A DNA stretch of 64,000 nt from Anaeramoeba flamelloides (lineage: Eukaryota; Metamonada; Anaeramoebidae). Numbering within the stretch: position 1 is the first letter of the stretch; each line of letters opens with the position of its first letter. Made by a program: the position numbers and the translations under genes. Of this stretch, positions 21,556 through 33,859 are shown piece after piece. Under the pieces are notes generated by a model. The model ran no database searches and was not told the origin of the DNA. It saw only the letters and a list, made by a program, of their open reading frames with translations. The stretch is taken from NCBI GenBank assembly GCA_027625915.1, contig JANTQA010000026.1, positions 7,068,001 through 7,132,000 on the forward strand, given 5' to 3'.

Positions 21556-23630
21556 AAATTGAAAGCTTTTTGGTGTTTGTTTTTTGAGCCAAAAACTGTT
21601 GGAATTTTTTAAAAGAAAAAAAAATGGAAAGTTGAACTTTTTATAAAAAATGAACTTGATGAGATCCTTATTTTGCGAAAAAGGGGTTAGTTTCTCAACT
21701 TACCAAAGTAGTAAATTTCAAATATTACCATTTTATACAAATTAATGTCCAAGTGTTTTTTAAATAGTTTTTGTTTCAGGATTTGTCTATTTTTAAAATT
21801 GTTTTGAATAATTGTTATAAAAACTTGAGTAAAGTTTATTCCTTTCGTTACTTTTCAGTTGAAAAAAATATTTTATTTTTGAAAAATCTTTTACCGTTTT
21901 GGAAAATTATGTTGAGAATAGATTTAATGTAAAACAGTTGTAAAAGTTCATATTTCAAATATTTTTTGAAGTCTTTTTTTATTCGGTTTCCAAACAAAAA
22001 TTACAACCCAAAATTAGACCGATTCTGAGAAACTAAAGAAAATTCAAAATATCAACTGAAACTACAATTTATCAATGTTCAATTTTGGAAAATTTGAATT
22101 TAATCACAAACATTTAGTAAAAGTTAAAGTTTTGCTTTTTTCATTGTTCGACTTTTTCTGATCTCATTAATTTATCCCTCAAGAATTTCGTAATAGATAT
22201 TAGTCATGTTTGGGAGACGTCAATTGAAGATATCTTTATATAACAGTTGAAAACAAATAGATATTTATCAGAAAAATATTCCATTTTTCTATCATTTTCC
22301 ACTCAAAAAATAATTTAAAAATTAGATTTTAAATTGTAAATTTTTTTCCAGAATGATTATTTTCGAAAATTTTGAAAGTAAAGGAATTCAATTACCTGTT
22401 AGTTTTCTTCAGGGTTTAGTCATATCACTAAAAAATAATTTTTTGAAATGGAAATAAATTCTTTTAACAATTATAAGGAGAAATTAAGACTTATTAAAAA
22501 CCAACCAGCATGTGAAGCATAATCGATCTATAAAAATCAATCAATCAAAAAAGAGGACCTTTTTCGTAAAAAAATGGAGAAAGAGGAACATTCAATTTCC
22601 AATATGAATGGCTGTGGGTTATCGTTTTGAAAAAAACTATGTTAATTTCGAAATTTAATAGATTTTTAGCACTTTTTGAGATCTTGAAGATTTTTTTATT
22701 TTTTTCCTTTTCTCAATGAGTTATTTTTTATCTAGAAAAAATGTTACAAAAACCTTACTTTTTCAAATTTAGAGGGCCCCAAAATAACCACAGATTTGTT
22801 TAAAAGAAATTAAAGGATAGTGAACTGAAAGGAAACAATTTGTATTAAATTAAAGAAAAATAAACCCTTTCGAAATTCAAAAAAAGAAACAAGTATTGTC
22901 TAAAAAAAATACCGGAAATGAAAAAAATCCCTTACAAGATTTTTAATTGTGAATATTAGTAAAATTGTTGTATAATTGGAAAAATTTTAAAATCAAATCT
23001 TTTTTATAAATAACCAAATATTTTATGAACTAAGAAAAAAACCCACCTAAATTTCATTTAAGTAAGGTTTTCCAGAGAATACTCAAGTAATTGTTTCGTA
23101 GCATAAGTTGATCTACTTATTTTTTGAAAAATAATAGAGTTTTATTAAGGTTTACTAGAGTTTGGAAAATGATAAATTTTATTCTTGTTTTTTGATTGAT
23201 TGGTTGGTGTTTTGAACAAGTGTGATTTAATCAATCATCATTCAAATAGGTGGTGAGTTATAATTTAAAAAGTTTGATTCTTAAAAAAAGATTTGATTGA
23301 AAATAAATGAAATTACCAATCAATTTTCCTAATATTCACAATTGAAATCTTGTCAGGTGATTTTTTTCAGGTCAGGTATTTTTTTTACTACTTTAATTTT
23401 TTTTTAAAAATTTAATTTTTTGGCAAAAAACAAAACCCTACAAACTTTTTTTGTCAGTTTTCTTTTTTGTATTTGATATCCCCTCAAAATTTTTGTTTAG
23501 GGTTAGTTGAATTTTCCCAATCAAAAGAAGTTCAATTTCACAACACCCTTTTTTTAGTGCCAAACCACTCCTTGTTTACAAAGGAAATCCAAATAAGTGA
23601 CTAAACCCTTAACAGCAGAAGAAAAGTTAA
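21556..23630. other. kinase upstream region and AT-rich spacer
   Basis: The stretch 22560-22800 is a diverged repeat (family I) shared with 46790-46985: 'ctttttgagatctt', 'ttctcaat', 'aaaataaccacagatt' occur in the same order. No gene or clear promoter motif is seen. Confidence 0.4.
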
Positions 23631-23639
23631 ATAGCACAC

Positions 23640-23809
23640 ATACTGGTATTAGAATTATAATAAGGTCAAAATTTTCACTTCATTTTCCCGATTGTTATAT
23701 AGATATAAATACGGTTTCAAAGAAGTGGGTTTTAATTTGTGGCTCTAATTGATTAAGAAAAATGAAAATGTAGTGAAAATTATTTCCCATTTATAATTCA
23801 AATACCAGT
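23640..23809. mobile_element. 170 bp MITE, family H, copy 2
   Basis: ATACTGGTATTAGAATTAT at the left end mirrors ATAATTCAAATACCAGTT at the right; the sub-terminal TTTTCACTTCATTTTC matches the copy at 17781-17951. Confidence 0.8.
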
Positions 23810-24193
23810 TTCAAGTTCTTGATATTTACAATTTAGTGAATTCCACTTGAAGAAAACTATGAGCAAACTAAAACATATTCTAAAAATATTTATGGGATTT
23901 TTAAAGGAAGGAAATCGTTGAATGAATTCTTTTTGAATATTAGAAGACTTTTTAAAAGTTCTATTTCTGGGTAAAAAAATCCGAATAATAAAAAAAGATA
24001 TTCTTGTTTCGGTGCCAGGATTTGTTATTTTGGTTCTTCGTGGTGATCTTTAACTTCATTTTTAAAATTAATAATGTTTAAAAAGAATGAAAATTCCAAA
24101 GTATATTTATTTATTTATTTATTTTGAGAAAGGAGTAATCAAAGAAAATTTACTAAATAAAAAAGAGAAGAAGAAAAATAATTAAAAAATTTA

Positions 24194-24394
24194 CTGCCAG
24201 TTTCACTTTTAATGCACAAACTTTCAACGAAATTTAAGGCACAAAAAAATCTCAAATTTAAGGCACAAACTTTAGAATTTTTATTTTTTTTACAATTTAT
24301 TTTTACTAGAATTTGAATTTTGTGCATTAATTAGAGATTTTTTTTGTACCTTAAATTTCGTTGAAAGTTTGTGCCTTAAAAGTGAAACTGGCTG
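24194..24394. mobile_element. 201 bp TA-flanked MITE, family C
   Basis: Long inverted ends (about 70 bp each) start CTGCCAGTTTCACTTTTAA and finish TTAAAAGTGAAACTGGCTG. They are flanked by TA on both sides, as for Tc1/mariner-derived elements. The arms repeat 'aaggcacaaactttcaacgaaattt'. Copy 2 is at 31751-31946 and a half copy at 37430-37549. Confidence 0.85.
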
Positions 24395-24450
24395 TAATGT
24401 AAAAAAATATTATATCATTTAAATGACCAAATTAACAATTATCCACTGTT

Positions 24451-24529
24451 GTTAGGTTTTTCAGGATTTGAAAGAATTGAGTAAAATCCTTGATTTTACT
24501 AAATTCTTTCGAATTCTGGAAAACCTAGA
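24451..24529. repeat. 79 bp hairpin, family D
   Basis: GTTAGGTTTTTCAGGATTTG...GAGTAAAATC, a CTT centre, then GATTTTACTAAATTC...GAAAACCTAGAC: an almost perfect palindrome. Confidence 0.85.
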
Positions 24530-24582
24530 CACTTCCCCAGAAACAGGAGGAGTAAAAACCCGATAGAAAGATTATTAATAAT

Positions 24583-24678
24583 ATGATTCCACAAACTGTG
24601 ATTAATAAATGGGTATTCCACGACTCCGAAAAGTGGGGCACTATGTACCCGAATTTGTATATTTTTTTACTATTTTAG
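24583..24678 (+). CDS. possible first exon or small ORF
   Basis: ATG opens MIPQTVINKWVFHDSEKWGT, then MYPNLY, stopping at 24676-24678. A GTATAT donor within the NLY codons could end a coding exon there. Composition is protein-like (two Trp, His, Asp, Pro). It follows directly on the family D hairpin. No partner exon found, no family. Confidence 0.25.
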   Translation: MIPQTVINKWVFHDSEKWGTMYPNLYIFLLF

Positions 24679-26133
24679 AAATTTTTTATTTTCAATTTAA
24701 AATTCCAAAGTATAATTATTTTTTATTTACTCTTTTAATCATAAAATCAATAACTTCATTTTTTAATTATTATTATTGATAAATCAATATATTAAGTTTT
24801 GAATTACTATTATTTTTATAAAATTTCTCATTTATAAAATTCAAAATAAAAAAATAAAACTCTATTTTAATTAAAGATAAAAAGGAATAATTATTATTTT
24901 CTACCATTATCAAAAAAAAAAAACAAAAAAAACAATAATATAACTAATTTATTATTTAACTGTTTTTACTTTTTATTATAATGCAAATCTGTATTAAATA
25001 AATAAAAAAATAAATATATTAATATCACAATATCATTTTAAATATTTTCTTAGAAACTTGATGAACTTGATGCAAATGTAGTGAATTAAGGGAGATATAA
25101 ATATTTATTGACAATAACTTATACTTCAATATATATATATATATATATTGATAATAGATACATTTCACTCTCTTTTATGAGTTGTTTTTTTTTTTTTTTT
25201 TTTTGCAATTTATCTTATTATTCTCACCAAACTAAACCTTATTTTCAAAATTATGACTCACCGGAAATAATAAATTGAATATAAAATGCCATTTTGTTTT
25301 ATGTTCAACATAAACTAATAACTAATCTTTATTAATAATTCATTTTTAATATTACTAATATATAGAAAAAAACTGATATTTTAAAAAATTAAAAAAAATA
25401 AAAGGTAAAATTATAAAAAAGTAAATCACAATTTTTGAAATGAGCATTACCGATATTTTTATTACTGAAGTTTCACTGAAAGAAAGTTAACAACAATATT
25501 TTTTGTTATACTTGTTTTCATTTTAAAAGACATTACATGGTCTCAATTTTCTTAGTGATTATTTGTCTTTTAAAAATTGTTTTTTTTTCCACTTGATCTT
25601 TTAGAAAAAAAAAAGAACAGATAGAAATAATGAGAAAACGAAAGAAAAAAAAATAAAATAAATCCTTAGATGTAAAAAAAAAGAAAAATGAAAGCAAAAC
25701 ATAAATTTGAAATTTTTTTTAAAAATGTTTAGGATCTAAAAATTATACAATTATTTTTGATCAGAATATATAATAAAACCAAAAATACACTTCCAATAAC
25801 ATTACAAAGTGAGACAAGCTTTTTAAAAAATAGTTTTGATCATTATAAAAAAACATAAAATATGTATAAAAATTAGTTTTTATTTTTTTATTGTGATTTT
25901 TTATTGATAAAAAATTTTTTTGTCTGACCATTCAAAATGAAGGTATCTGGGTTTGTTTTTGAGAAGAATTAAAAACTTTAAAGTTTAACTTGTTTTGTTC
26001 CTAATTGATTTTTTTTTTTTTTTTTTAGATATAAAAAATTAATTTTATTTCTTTTTCTTTAATTGCATGTATTTTTTATCATAGAATTTTTTGTTTAATA
26101 ATTTTTTTTTCAAATTTTAATCTGAATCAACAT
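24679..26133. other. repeat-rich spacer, reverse family B copy
   Basis: A family B element in reverse lies at 25241 to about 25870: its mini-element 25241-25441 has ends ATTTTCAAAATTATGACTCA and the inverted AAATCACAATTTTTGAAAT, followed by the conserved 'agcattaccgatatttttattactga'. No gene is seen. Confidence 0.5.
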
Positions 26134-27692
26134 CTAAATAATAACAACTTTATTATCCCCCTTTATCATATATTGTTTCTTTTTTCTTTTTCCCTTTCCC
26201 TTTCTCTTTCTCTTTCTCTTTCTCTTTCTCTTTTCCTTTACCCTTTCATTCCCATTTACCCTTCTCTTCCCCGTCCCCTTCCCCTCCCCATCACCCACTT
26301 TCGATTCTTTGTTATTATTGCGATCATAATAATTTGGATTATTTTTATAATTTTTTAAATCTAGCAAAAAACTTGATAATTCTTTGGTTAATTTTTGATT
26401 ATTATGAGATAAAAAGTATAAATCTAATAATTTTTTTCGTATATTTTCAGTTATTTCCAAATCTTTTTTATTTTTAAATTCAAATTTAGAATAACTAAAT
26501 TTATTGTCTTTCAGGTTGTTTAATGTTTCAAAATTCTTTTTTTTACTATTTACATAACCTTTTTGAATTTGCGTTAAAAAATCCAAAGCAACAGGGGGGA
26601 GCTGTGAAGCTATTATATAATAGTCAACTTTGATTTGCTTTTGTATTTGATAATAATATAAAAAAATTTTTTTTTCTTGTAATTCTTGTAATTGTTGTTT
26701 TTTTTGATCTCGTAATCTAATTTTTTCTATTGTTTTTTTTTGTAGTTCTATTAAACTTTTTTTATTTTTGTTAATTTTTAAAAGTGTTTGATCCTTTTTA
26801 TTGATAAGATATAAATTATTTTTTTTTGCAAATTTATATTCGGGATCATTTTCCTCAAGTAAAACCAATTTTCTATGAAATAAAGCAATTTTATTATTGG
26901 GCATAGAAGCTGATAACATCCAAAATCTTTCTGATGGTAAAAAAAAATATTTTTGAAATTTATTTTTATATTTCTGATAAAATTCGTTTCGAAAAAGTTT
27001 TATTTGTTTTTTTTTTTCAGAATCGTCTTCTATTTCTGGGGAATAATGATCTTTCATCCATTCTGAAATACGTAAAACCAATTGAAATGGAGAGATTTTA
27101 TTGTTAAACAATTTTGGTTTTGATCGCTCCATTAAATAATGAATTCTTTTCACACTGCAATCTTTCAAAATGTTTGGATATTGGAAAATACTTGGGATAG
27201 GGAAGAGTTCTTTATCAATTTTACGAATATAGTAGCTTAATTGAGGTTCATTTAATGATTTTTGATCAAGATCTGAAAAATATTTATTCCAATGCTGTGA
27301 TATCGTCAGAATAGATACTTTATTATTATCACCCATGCTTTTGATATTATCATTTTTGGAAATTAAATACTCCTTAATTATTTCAATTGGGTTTTTGCCG
27401 AATCCATAATCATACGAGACAATTTTTTTGAATTCCCTAAAAATAATTTTATAATCATCTTTATCTTTTGGATCAATCTGGAATTGATTAAAAGCTAAAT
27501 AGAACTTTAAGTGTTGTAATTTGTATGTTAAATGTTCATACAATTTTTTAATTGACGAATTCATTAATAATTTTTTGCATTTATATATTTTCTTTTGATG
27601 GTTCTTCAAAACACCATCTAGATTATCATAAATTATCTTTATTTCTTCACATAATTCCACAATATAAATTTCATTTTGGCCAGACGGTTTAT
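26134..27692 (-). CDS. large unknown protein, main exon (518 codons)
   Basis: One long exon without introns. The frame runs upstream of a GTG at 27660 to an acceptor CCTATAG, reading DKPSGQNEIYIVELCEEIKI. There is no ATG before residue 40, so an upstream exon must carry the start; entry phase is 1. The protein is mostly helical and charged, with FGKNPIEIIKEYLISK, RISEWMKDHYSPEIEDD, FFLPSERFWMLSASMP and SQLPPVALDFLTQIQKG as distinctive stretches. A Lys/Gln/Glu coiled-coil-like segment lies in the middle. The C-terminus is a low-complexity basic tail (repeats of KR and GK) encoded by an expanded CTTTCT-type microsatellite at 26190-26235, which could serve as a nuclear signal. I do not recognise the family. 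Coding status is secure from the length. Confidence 0.8.
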
Positions 27693-28347
27693 CTATAGGA
27701 ATTAAATAATAATAATTAGAATTTCAAAAATAATTAAATCTGGAAAATAATGTTAAATATACTTTAAATACTATTGATAATCAAAATCTAGCGATCTACT
27801 CTGAGGAATTTTGTTTTGAAAAACTTTTTCAGGGAATTTTTTTTGGTTTTTTTGTTTTAGAAAATTTAATACAGATTCTTTCCAAAACAATTCATTTCAC
27901 AGAAAAATTTTAGATCAGGTATAGAGGATTATTTTACATATTCTTTTTGTTCAATTTGTTAAAATTTAATGGTTTTGAAAGCCAATTTACCATTTTAAAA
28001 AATAATTATCAAGAGTATTAGAGAGATGTTGAAATGAAAATTTTAAGATTTTGGGACATTTAAGTGGGTTTTTCTTTTATGAGAAAATTAAATTGAAAAA
28101 ATGAGAACGTGTGCTATTTAACAATCTTTCTAATTTAGGAGGTGTTTGAAAAAATTTGAATATTTTTCATTTTCAAGTATTTTCGTGTTTTTTCAGGGAT
28201 TCACATTCAAACAATAAAAAAGGCAATAAAACTCCACAAAGGAAAAAAAAAATTATTTAAACTTTTTACACTAATCTTAAAAATTTAAAATAACAAACTT
28301 AATATTACTTGACTCAAACATTTTTTTTATTTTGATCCAAAACACTA

Positions 28348-28383
<36 letters not shown>

Positions 28384-29814
28384 TCTGTTTAATTCTTAAA
28401 GATATTCGTTTGGATAAATAAAAACTTAAAATTGTTTTCTTGTGAATTTAAAATTTTGAAATATGGGTTTATTTTGGACTTTTGAAAATTCAAACAAAAA
28501 GAATAAGATATTTTTTACTAAAAATTAATTGTAAAAAAACGGATTCTTTAGAAAATGATAACTTATTTCCCTAAAGTTGATAAAGGAGTTAGTTTATTAA
28601 ACTTATTTTTTTCTTGGTGAAAATAAGTGCTCTATTGAGATTGAGATTGTGTATGTATGTATGTATGTGTGTGTGTGTGTGTGTGTGAATAAGAGTTACT
28701 ACCCTGATAAAAAAATCGGTGCACATGACAGAAAACCTGTATTTCAAAATAAAAGTAGTACTTTTTTTTCTTCTTCAGAAACAACATCTAATTCACTATC
28801 CAACTTTTTCATTAAAAATAAGTCCAAATTAATTTTGAAGGTAAACTCATTGAACTTTTAAGTAAATTTTAAATTAGGAGTAGAATTTTTTTATAATCTT
28901 TCTTATTTTTCTATCTTTTTTGATATATACTCAAAAATAAAATGTCTAATTTCTTTTTGAGTTTAAATCTTCTTTTATAGATTAAAATTCCGACTTTTTA
29001 CATTTTTTGCTTCATTTTTATAAAATTATTCTTGGAGAATGTGGATTAAATTTTAAAAATTTTCTTACTTGTGTATATATCTTAACAAGAATTAATTTGA
29101 AATCTTTTTTTTTTTCTTCTTGTTACAACACAACATCCAATTCACTGCTCAATAGGTTATACCAAACCTAAGGTCAAATTAATTTTGAAGGTAAGCCCCT
29201 TGATATTTTGAAGTAAATTTTAAATTAGGCATTGAATTTGTTTAAAACCTTTAGGAATTGTTTTCCATTCTTATTAAGCACTTTATTGTTTTTTTAAATG
29301 GTAAAAATTTACTCCAGAATCTTCTGTATTTTTGAGAAAATTTTTTAGTGTATGTTATTGTTGATCTTTTCATTTTTATGGTTTTCTTTTTTAATAATAG
29401 GACTTTCAGAATAAAAAACCATATTTAATTATTGTTTATTGTTGGTTTCTTTGACCTTTTAATGTTTAAAAACTCTCTTCTATAAATAAGAAACACAGTT
29501 TTTATTATGAAACAAGGACGATCCTAATTTCGTATTGTTATTTTAACAGCATCAACCCCTTAAAAAAATAAAATTCAAAAAAATTATTTTTTCAAGAAAT
29601 AAAAAGATCTATCCAAACAAAAGCTGTTTTTGTTTGTATTTTCAAATTTTGTCTTTCATAAAGTTGATTGTGTGTGAGATTAATCTTCGAACAAAATCTT
29701 AAAGTGTAATTTAATTGCACTTTTTGGGATTTGCAAAATTTGTTGTTTCCGATAAAGTCATGTGGAAACAAAGTTTTACTCAATAAAGTTGATAAGAGAT
29801 CGACAAAAATAGAT
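27693..29814. other. spacer with microsatellite and family A repeats
   Basis: (TGTA)n/(TG)n runs at about 28650-28690. Copies of family A occur at about 28770-28880 (partial) and 29110-29510. The upstream exon(s) of the gene at 26134-27692 should be here or beyond but were not identified. Confidence 0.4.
29110..29510. repeat. dispersed repeat family A, copy 2
   Basis: Words 'caacatccaattcactgctcaatag', 'ggtcaaattaattttgaaggtaag' and 'ttggtttctttgacctttt' match the order seen at 9095, 44030 and 52140. Confidence 0.55.
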
Positions 29815-30316
29815 CTACTCAAGTTTCTTTCCTATTTTGGAGAAACTTTTGAAAACTTTGTTTTCATACTTTTTGAAAAAGTTTGACAGAAAAGGTTTGA
29901 ATAAGGAAACTGAAAATAGATCTGTTTTAAGTTTTGCGATTGGTTTTGAGAACAATTTTCAGATGGCTTTAACAAAGTCGTACACAAGAAAAAAAAAAAA
30001 AAAAAAAAGATAAGGATCTTTCCGGATGAGACAATTCAAACAATTTTTTTCCAAGCCCCTGTCTGAATTTCAATCCTACCCTTTCAAATTTTCATGAATT
30101 CTTGTTTTGGAATTTAAAAGTCAAAAAGAATTAAGAATTAAGAAAAAAGAATCAAGAAATGTTAAGATTTATTATTTCCTTACTTTTTTTGTAAAGCTCT
30201 TTCATCTCACTCAATTTTTCTAGTATTTTACAAGTTTCTTGATATTTTTCATATTGATTTTTTATAGTTTCATAGGCACTGCACACAAGCTCTAAAACTT
30301 CCAATACACCAACCAT
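29815..30316 (-). CDS. small helical protein, two exons (75 aa)
   Basis: Exon 30184-30316 starts at ATG and reads MVGVLEVLELVCSAYETIKN, then QYEKYQETCKILEKLSEMKE, to a GTAAGG donor. After a 274 bp intron ending in CTATTTTCAG, exon 29815-29909 continues ISLFKPFLSNFFKKYENKVF to a TAG. Phase fits (one base plus two). The protein is predicted to be all helix, with a Glu/Lys/Gln-rich middle and basic C-terminus. The N-terminal pattern (LELVCSAYETIKNQ..K...C..L) is loosely like four-helix-bundle N-domains of the HeLo/MLKL type, but this is only an impression. No signal peptide. Confidence 0.5.
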
Positions 30317-30521
30317 GATAATTTTGATAAAAAAAATTCAAGTAAAGCTATTTTTTTGGTTGTTTGAATTTGTTGTTTCTCTTGGGATTTAAGGAATTTG
30401 ATTTTTTTTTTTTCAGAACAATTCAATTTCAAAATGTGGAACTACAGATAAAAAAAAAAACTTGCGAAATTAAAAAAAATGATTTTACAAAACAAGTTTT
30501 TAGAAAGGAGTAAGAAAATTA

Positions 30522-30658
30522 TTATTGCTTTTCGTTCTTTAATGAAGAATTGTGATGAATATTAATCGTTTTAACTTCCATATACTGTTTTTTGAGAGTT
30601 TCAATTTGATTGACAAGAGCAATGATATATTCTACTTTAGAGCCAAAATAGAACTCAA
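30522..30658 (-). CDS. 3'-terminal exon, coiled-coil, unknown protein
   Basis: After an acceptor TTTCTCTAG, 45 codons read EFYFGSKVEYIIALVNQIET, then LKKQYMEVKTINIHHNSS, ending KNEKQ and TAA. Composition is clearly protein-like and amphipathic (VEYIIALVNQIETLKKQY). Entry phase is 1. A candidate upstream exon (MELKDEHQ at about 30868, GTATTT donor) has the wrong phase, so an exon is missing between them. It ends about 200 bp upstream of the two-exon gene at 29815-30316 on the same strand. Confidence 0.4.
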
Positions 30659-33600
30659 CTAGAGAAAGAAGTCATCCACAAATAGACTCTTTTAAGAAAC
30701 CAAAAGTAGACCTCAAAATTAAACAGAATATATTCTATATTCTCTTTCCTTTTACAACAATTTATTTACAATTGTTGTCCAATTTTACTCGAAACTGATG
30801 ATCTTTTCGTATTATTTCATAAATTATAAGGAAGAGTAATAAAATACTGATGTTCGTCCTTCAATTCCATCTTTATTGAGTGTTCGTTTGTTTTTGGTCG
30901 TTCTTTTTCATTGTTTTATTCCACTTGAAAAAAAAAAAAATCGTCAAAACTAAGATGGTTTAATAAATTTTTTGATAATTCTATTCTTTTTTATTGTCGT
31001 TTGATTTGGAAAAAGTTCAGATTGGTGTTTTAAACTTGAGATATTTTTTCTGAAAATTGGAAGCCAATTAGCATTGGTTTGAGTATTTAGAAATATGTTT
31101 ATTCACGAAATAGTGTCAAAAGAATCTATGGCAACTTGTAACATCGGTATTTCAAAATAAAAGTGGCTCTTCTTTTTTCGATTAAGATATTGACATTAAA
31201 AGATCAAAGAAATGAACAAAAAAACCATAAATAAAATAGCTATTGATTTCTTAAAGTTCTATTTTTTTAAAAAGAAATTTGAAAAAATCCTGGATCAAAT
31301 TGAAAAATGTTTTCGCAAAAAATAGATTCAATTTATTGAAAAAGGGAGAGTATCATAATAAACAACAAATGTTTTAAAAATATGAGAACACTTATAAAAA
31401 ATTTAATACAAACTGTATTCCTAATTAAATAAAACTACTTAATATTCCTGAATTTACCTTCGAAATGTATTTGAATTTGGGTTTACCATGGATAGTAAAT
31501 TTTTTTTTATTTAGGAAATAGAAGAAAAAAAAAGTACCATTTTTTGTTTTGAAACACGAATTATAAACTTTCAACTAGGGTATTTTCTACCTACTGTATG
31601 ATTCAGAAAAATTATTTCTAAAAATTTAAATTGAAAGAACTCTTAAAAGAATTTTACATAATATAAACCCAACTTATTATTAGTTTTTTAAAGATATCAA
31701 CAACATTAGATATGATTTAGAATAAAGAAAAAAAATATTCAAGTTAACTACAGTCAGTTCTACTTTTAAGGCACAAACTGCTACGAAATTTCAGGCATAA
31801 TAAAAATCTCAAATTAAGGCACAAAATTCAGATTCTAGGAAAACAAATTGTAAAAAAAAAAAATTACAAATTTTTTGCCTTAATTTGAGATTTTTTTGTG
31901 CCTTAAATTTTGTTGAAAGTTTGTACCTTAAAAGTGGAACAGACTGTATAATACATAAACATATTTTTTTAACAAAGAAAAATTAAAATCTTTGTTATAT
32001 TTTTCATTTAAATATATATGAGAATTGTGAAATTCAATTTTATTTCTCAAAATTAAATAAATATGGTAGTTCGAAGAATTCAAACTCCATTCAAACTATT
32101 GAAATTGTTTCAAATAAGAAATTAAATATTTAGATAACTTTTTTGAATTGCCATTAATAATTAAATCTAGATGATAATTTACTTTGAACCTATTATAAAT
32201 ATATACAAGTCTGATATTGTAAAAAATAATAAAATAAATCAAGTTTTAAAAAAAAGTTGATTCATAATTTATGAAATGAGGATTCCATTTATTTATTACT
32301 GGGCCCTCATTGATAAAAAATGTTTAACAAGAAATTTTTTAGTACTAATTATCTAAAAATTTAAAATACATTACAGAATCTTGATTTTTTAATTTTAATT
32401 TATCTTTACGAAGAAATTTTTTTTTCTCAAAATGATTTTAAATAAAAAGAAAAAAAAAAAAACTGAAAAAGAATCTGAAAAGGAAAAAAAAATAATTTGA
32501 AAATGTAAAAGAGAAAAGAGAAAAGAAAAACAATATTAACAGAAAACAGAAATTTGAAAAATTAAAAATCAACATCTTCATTTAAAAATCAAAAAAATAA
32601 TTAGGAAATAATTTTCAGATAAAAAATAAATGAAAAAAAATTAATCTATCCTAATTTTAATTCCTCGTAAATTAAATCTAAATAAAATAAATTTTTTTCT
32701 TTTATTCCTTTTTTATATAGGAAATTAAATAATTTAAATAATGAATAAAAAAAAAAACTAGATCAAAAAAAAAAGTGTTTCAGAAAAAAAAATGATTTAA
32801 AAAATCAAACAATGTAAAGAAATAAACCTAATGATCAGATAAAAACATAATTTATATTTTATTTTCGATTTTATTGATCGATTGAATAATTAAATAAATT
32901 GTTACGAATTAAGAAATAATCATTTGATCTCGAATTATTATCATTTTTGATATATCTAACAATAAAAATTCTTAGGATAGAATGAATCATTCTTGAAATT
33001 ATATATTTTTAATTCTCTAATATTAATGTATTTTCTTGATTTAATCATTTTTTTAAACTACCTTTTGAATTATAAATATTTCATAAAAAGTTAAACTTAA
33101 AATGATCGATCTTAGGAGGGTTGAGGATTTTTTTAAATCTAGCTTAAAACTATCATTGTTAAATTTTACACAAAGTTCTCCCTGAGTAAGTGTTTAATAC
33201 CAGAAGTGATCATTTTCTCTGATTCGTTAATTTTCAATTGAATAAGTAAATTATATCATTTATTGTTAATTTTTTGGTTGATTTTTTTTTCATTTAAAGT
33301 GCATTTCTCTAAAATAATTTATTAATTTTTTTTTTCAAACATAGAAAAAACTGAAAAAATCAATTTTGAGATAGGAAAAAAAGATAAAACCTTTAAAATT
33401 TTCGAAATTAGATAAGAAAATTCAAATTATCATTCTCCTTTGATATTTTATGTTATTCAAATAAAAAATGTTGTAAAAAAATTTTCTAGAAAGACTTCAA
33501 ATACAAAAAACAACGATATCCAACAAAATGTATAAAATATTGTTTTCTCATCTTCTCTTGATATTGTGAATACAGTGAAAATTCCGAATTTATTGCTAAT

Positions 33601-33850
33601 ACTCTCCTTCACTTCTTTATATATCTCTCTCTCAAGAGCTGAAGTTAAAAAATAGTCTATTTTTCCAAAAATAAAATCGAACCAAAAAAAAATATTTTAA
33701 AGTTAACTTAAGAAAATGAGGAAAAAAAATACTTTGATCTTTAAAAGTAAATATATCCATAGAGTTAATTTACAATGAATTGTTCTACATTAGATTAAGA
33801 GAGTAATATTTTTTAAAAATGAAATGAAATATTGTCAATATCTTCGAATT
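30659..33850. other. spacer, repeats and scattered short frames
   Basis: Holds the family C MITE (31751-31946) and a reverse family B fragment at about 32260-32520. A 44 bp exon-like stretch at about 33150-33184 (plus; LKTIIVKFYTKFSL between TCTAG and GTAAGT) has no partner. Nothing else is seen. Confidence 0.4.
31751..31946. mobile_element. 196 bp TA-flanked MITE, family C, copy 2
   Basis: Ends TA-CAGTCAGTTCTACTTTTAA and TTAAAAGTGGAACAGACTG-TA; the arms carry 'aaggcacaaac' and its complement. CAGT ends at TA fit a Tc1/mariner origin. Confidence 0.85.
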
Positions 33851-33859
33851 TTTTTTTTT

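Noticed and set aside
28649-28861. Frame starting MYVCMYVCVCVCV
   Set aside because: Start comes from a (TGTA)n/(TG)n microsatellite and the rest is a family A repeat piece.
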